Shown here in pieces: positions 14,398-15,481 of a stretch of DNA of 15,481 bases (its first letter is position 1; every line of letters starts with the position of its first letter). The position numbers and the translations under genes are program-made. The stretch is taken from assembly GCA_002343485.1 (NCBI GenBank), contig DDST01000002.1, positions 30,895-46,375 of the forward strand. Direction: 5' to 3'. Under the pieces are notes generated by a model. It was given only the letters and a program-made list of their open reading frames with translations, was not told the DNA's origin and did no database searches. This stretch comes from Proteobacteria bacterium UBA2383 (GTDB lineage: Bacteria; Pseudomonadota; Gammaproteobacteria; Competibacterales; Competibacteraceae).

Positions 14398-15481
14398 ATG
14401 TATGTCTATATCCTCCGCCGCCTGGCGCTCATTCCGCTAACCCTTCTAGGTATCATCGCCATCAATTTCGCCATCGTGCAGATTGCGCCTGGCGGGCCGG
14501 TAGAGCAATTGCTGGCGCAACTCAGAGATACCGCCGTGGCGGCGACCGCACGGATAGGTGGCGGGGAGAGCATGGAAACCAGAGGCGGCAATGCAGCAGC
14601 AGGGGGCAATGACAGCGCATATCGTGGCGCACAGGGACTGGATCCGGCGTTTATCGCTGAATTAAATCATCAGTTTGGGTTCGATCAACCTGCTTATGTA
14701 CGTTTTGGACGGATGATCGGCGACTATCTGACCTTTGATCTTGGCAAGAGCTATTTCCGCGACCGGGCAGTTCTGGATTTGGTTTTGGATAAACTACCCG
14801 TCTCCATCTCGTTGGGTGTGTGGAGTACCTTGCTGATCTACGTAATCTCGATTCCGCTGGGCATCGCCAAGGCAGTGCGTGACGGTTCGCGTTTCGACGT
14901 GTTAAGCAGCGCGGCGGTGATCGTTGGTTATGCCATCCCTGCTTTCCTGTTCGCCATTTTGCTGATTATCCTGTTTGCTGGCGGACGCTATCTGGATTGG
15001 TTTCCATTGCGCGGGCTGGTCTCGGACCATTGGATAGATTTAAGCTGGCCGGCACGGATCGCCGATTATTTTTGGCATTTGACCTTGCCGGTGACTGCGA
15101 TGGTCATCGGCGGTTTTGCTTCACTGACCATGCTGACCAAGAATGCCTTTCTGGATGAGATCAATAAACAGTATGTAGTAACCGCCCGCGCCAAGGGTCT
15201 CAGTGAGCAACGGGTGCTGTATGGACATGTCTTCCGCAATGCCATGTTGCTGGTCATCGCCGGTTTTCCAGCAACCCTAGTGAGTATGTTATTTACCGGC
15301 TCGTTGCTGATTGAGGTAATCTTTTCCCTTGATGGGCTGGGTTTGCTGGGTTTCGAGGCGGTGGTGAAACGTGATTATCCAGTCATGTTCGGGACGCTGT
15401 ATATCTTCAGCTTGATTGGCTTATTGCTAAATTTGATGAGCGATTTGACCTATCATTTGGTCGATCCGCGCATCGACTTCG
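14398..15481 (+). CDS. yejB: Yej ABC transporter permease YejB, 3' end cut by window
   Basis: YejB is one of two inner-membrane permease subunits of the peptide importer. The 361 codons present nearly cover the 364 residues of E. coli YejB; the frame is open to the right edge and ends in VDPRIDF, a few residues before the E. coli stop. An N-terminal helix (ILRRLALIPLTLLGIIAINFAIVQ) leads to QIAPGGPVEQ and a glycine-rich periplasmic loop at about 54-78, as in E. coli. Helices follow from about 135, and the ATPase-coupling EAA loop is YVVTARAKGLSEQRVLYGHVF. GYAIPAFLFAILL, LTMLTKNAFLDE and RDYPVMFGTLYIF closely match YejB. AGG overlapping the yejA stop is its ribosome-binding site. yejE and yejF would be expected next. 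Confidence 0.95.
   Translation, partial: MYVYILRRLALIPLTLLGIIAINFAIVQIAPGGPVEQLLAQLRDTAVAATARIGGGESMETRGGNAAAGGNDSAYRGAQGLDPAFIAELNHQFGFDQPAYVRFGRMIGDYLTFDLGKSYFRDRAVLDLVLDKLPVSISLGVWSTLLIYVISIPLGIAKAVRDGSRFDVLSSAAVIVGYAIPAFLFAILLIILFAGGRYLDWFPLRGLVSDHWIDLSWPARIADYFWHLTLPVTAMVIGGFASLTMLTKNAFLDEINKQYVVTARAKGLSEQRVLYGHVFRNAMLLVIAGFPATLVSMLFTGSLLIEVIFSLDGLGLLGFEAVVKRDYPVMFGTLYIFSLIGLLLNLMSDLTYHLVDPRIDF

Overview
This window looks like an ordinary chromosomal core region of a gammaproteobacterium. The main evidence is gene order: cysS, a tRNA cluster, tig-clpP-clpX-lon, hupB, tRNA-Val/Asp/Asp, ppiD, fabI and a yej-type peptide transporter. From memory this order closely resembles Pseudomonas and related genomes. 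Proteins are close to E. coli homologues over their full lengths, base composition is moderate, and all tRNAs encode their CCA end. The genus cannot be fixed from the sequence alone. I see no phage, transposon, CRISPR array or defence island, and no clearly new biological system. The points worth a second look are small regulatory structures and the arrangement of the yej genes.

Layout, left to right. (1) Bases 1-349 are the 3' end of an oligopeptide-type ABC ATPase that resembles YejF. (2) cysS (618-2033) follows after a 268-bp gap. (3) A promoter-like site at 2042-2071 precedes five tRNA genes: Pro(UGG), Arg(UCU), His(GUG), Lys(CUU) and Leu(UAG). A hairpin resembling an intrinsic terminator lies between the Lys and Leu genes. 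(4) The protein quality-control block is trigger factor (tig), ClpP protease, ClpX unfoldase and Lon protease. tig and clpP overlap by 4 nt, and the clpP-clpX and clpX-lon gaps are about 80-100 bp with hairpin-forming sequence. (5) hupB has a good sigma70 promoter and a leader with two mutually exclusive hairpins. Only 13 nt separate it from tRNA-Val, which is followed by two tRNA-Asp genes and a clear intrinsic terminator at 9546-9570. (6) ppiD encodes a membrane-anchored periplasmic folding factor. (7) fabI, the enoyl-ACP reductase of fatty acid synthesis, lies on the minus strand, convergent with ppiD. (8) yejA and yejB, divergent from fabI, encode a periplasmic peptide-binding protein and its permease partner; yejB runs off the right edge a few codons before its expected end.

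How the genes fit together. The centre of the window covers the life of a polypeptide: tRNA supply and charging, co-translational folding by trigger factor, ATP-dependent degradation by ClpXP and Lon, and periplasmic folding by PpiD. HU binds and compacts DNA. FabI supplies acyl chains for membranes, and Yej imports peptides. Nearly all sequence is accounted for; no gap between genes exceeds 300 bp.
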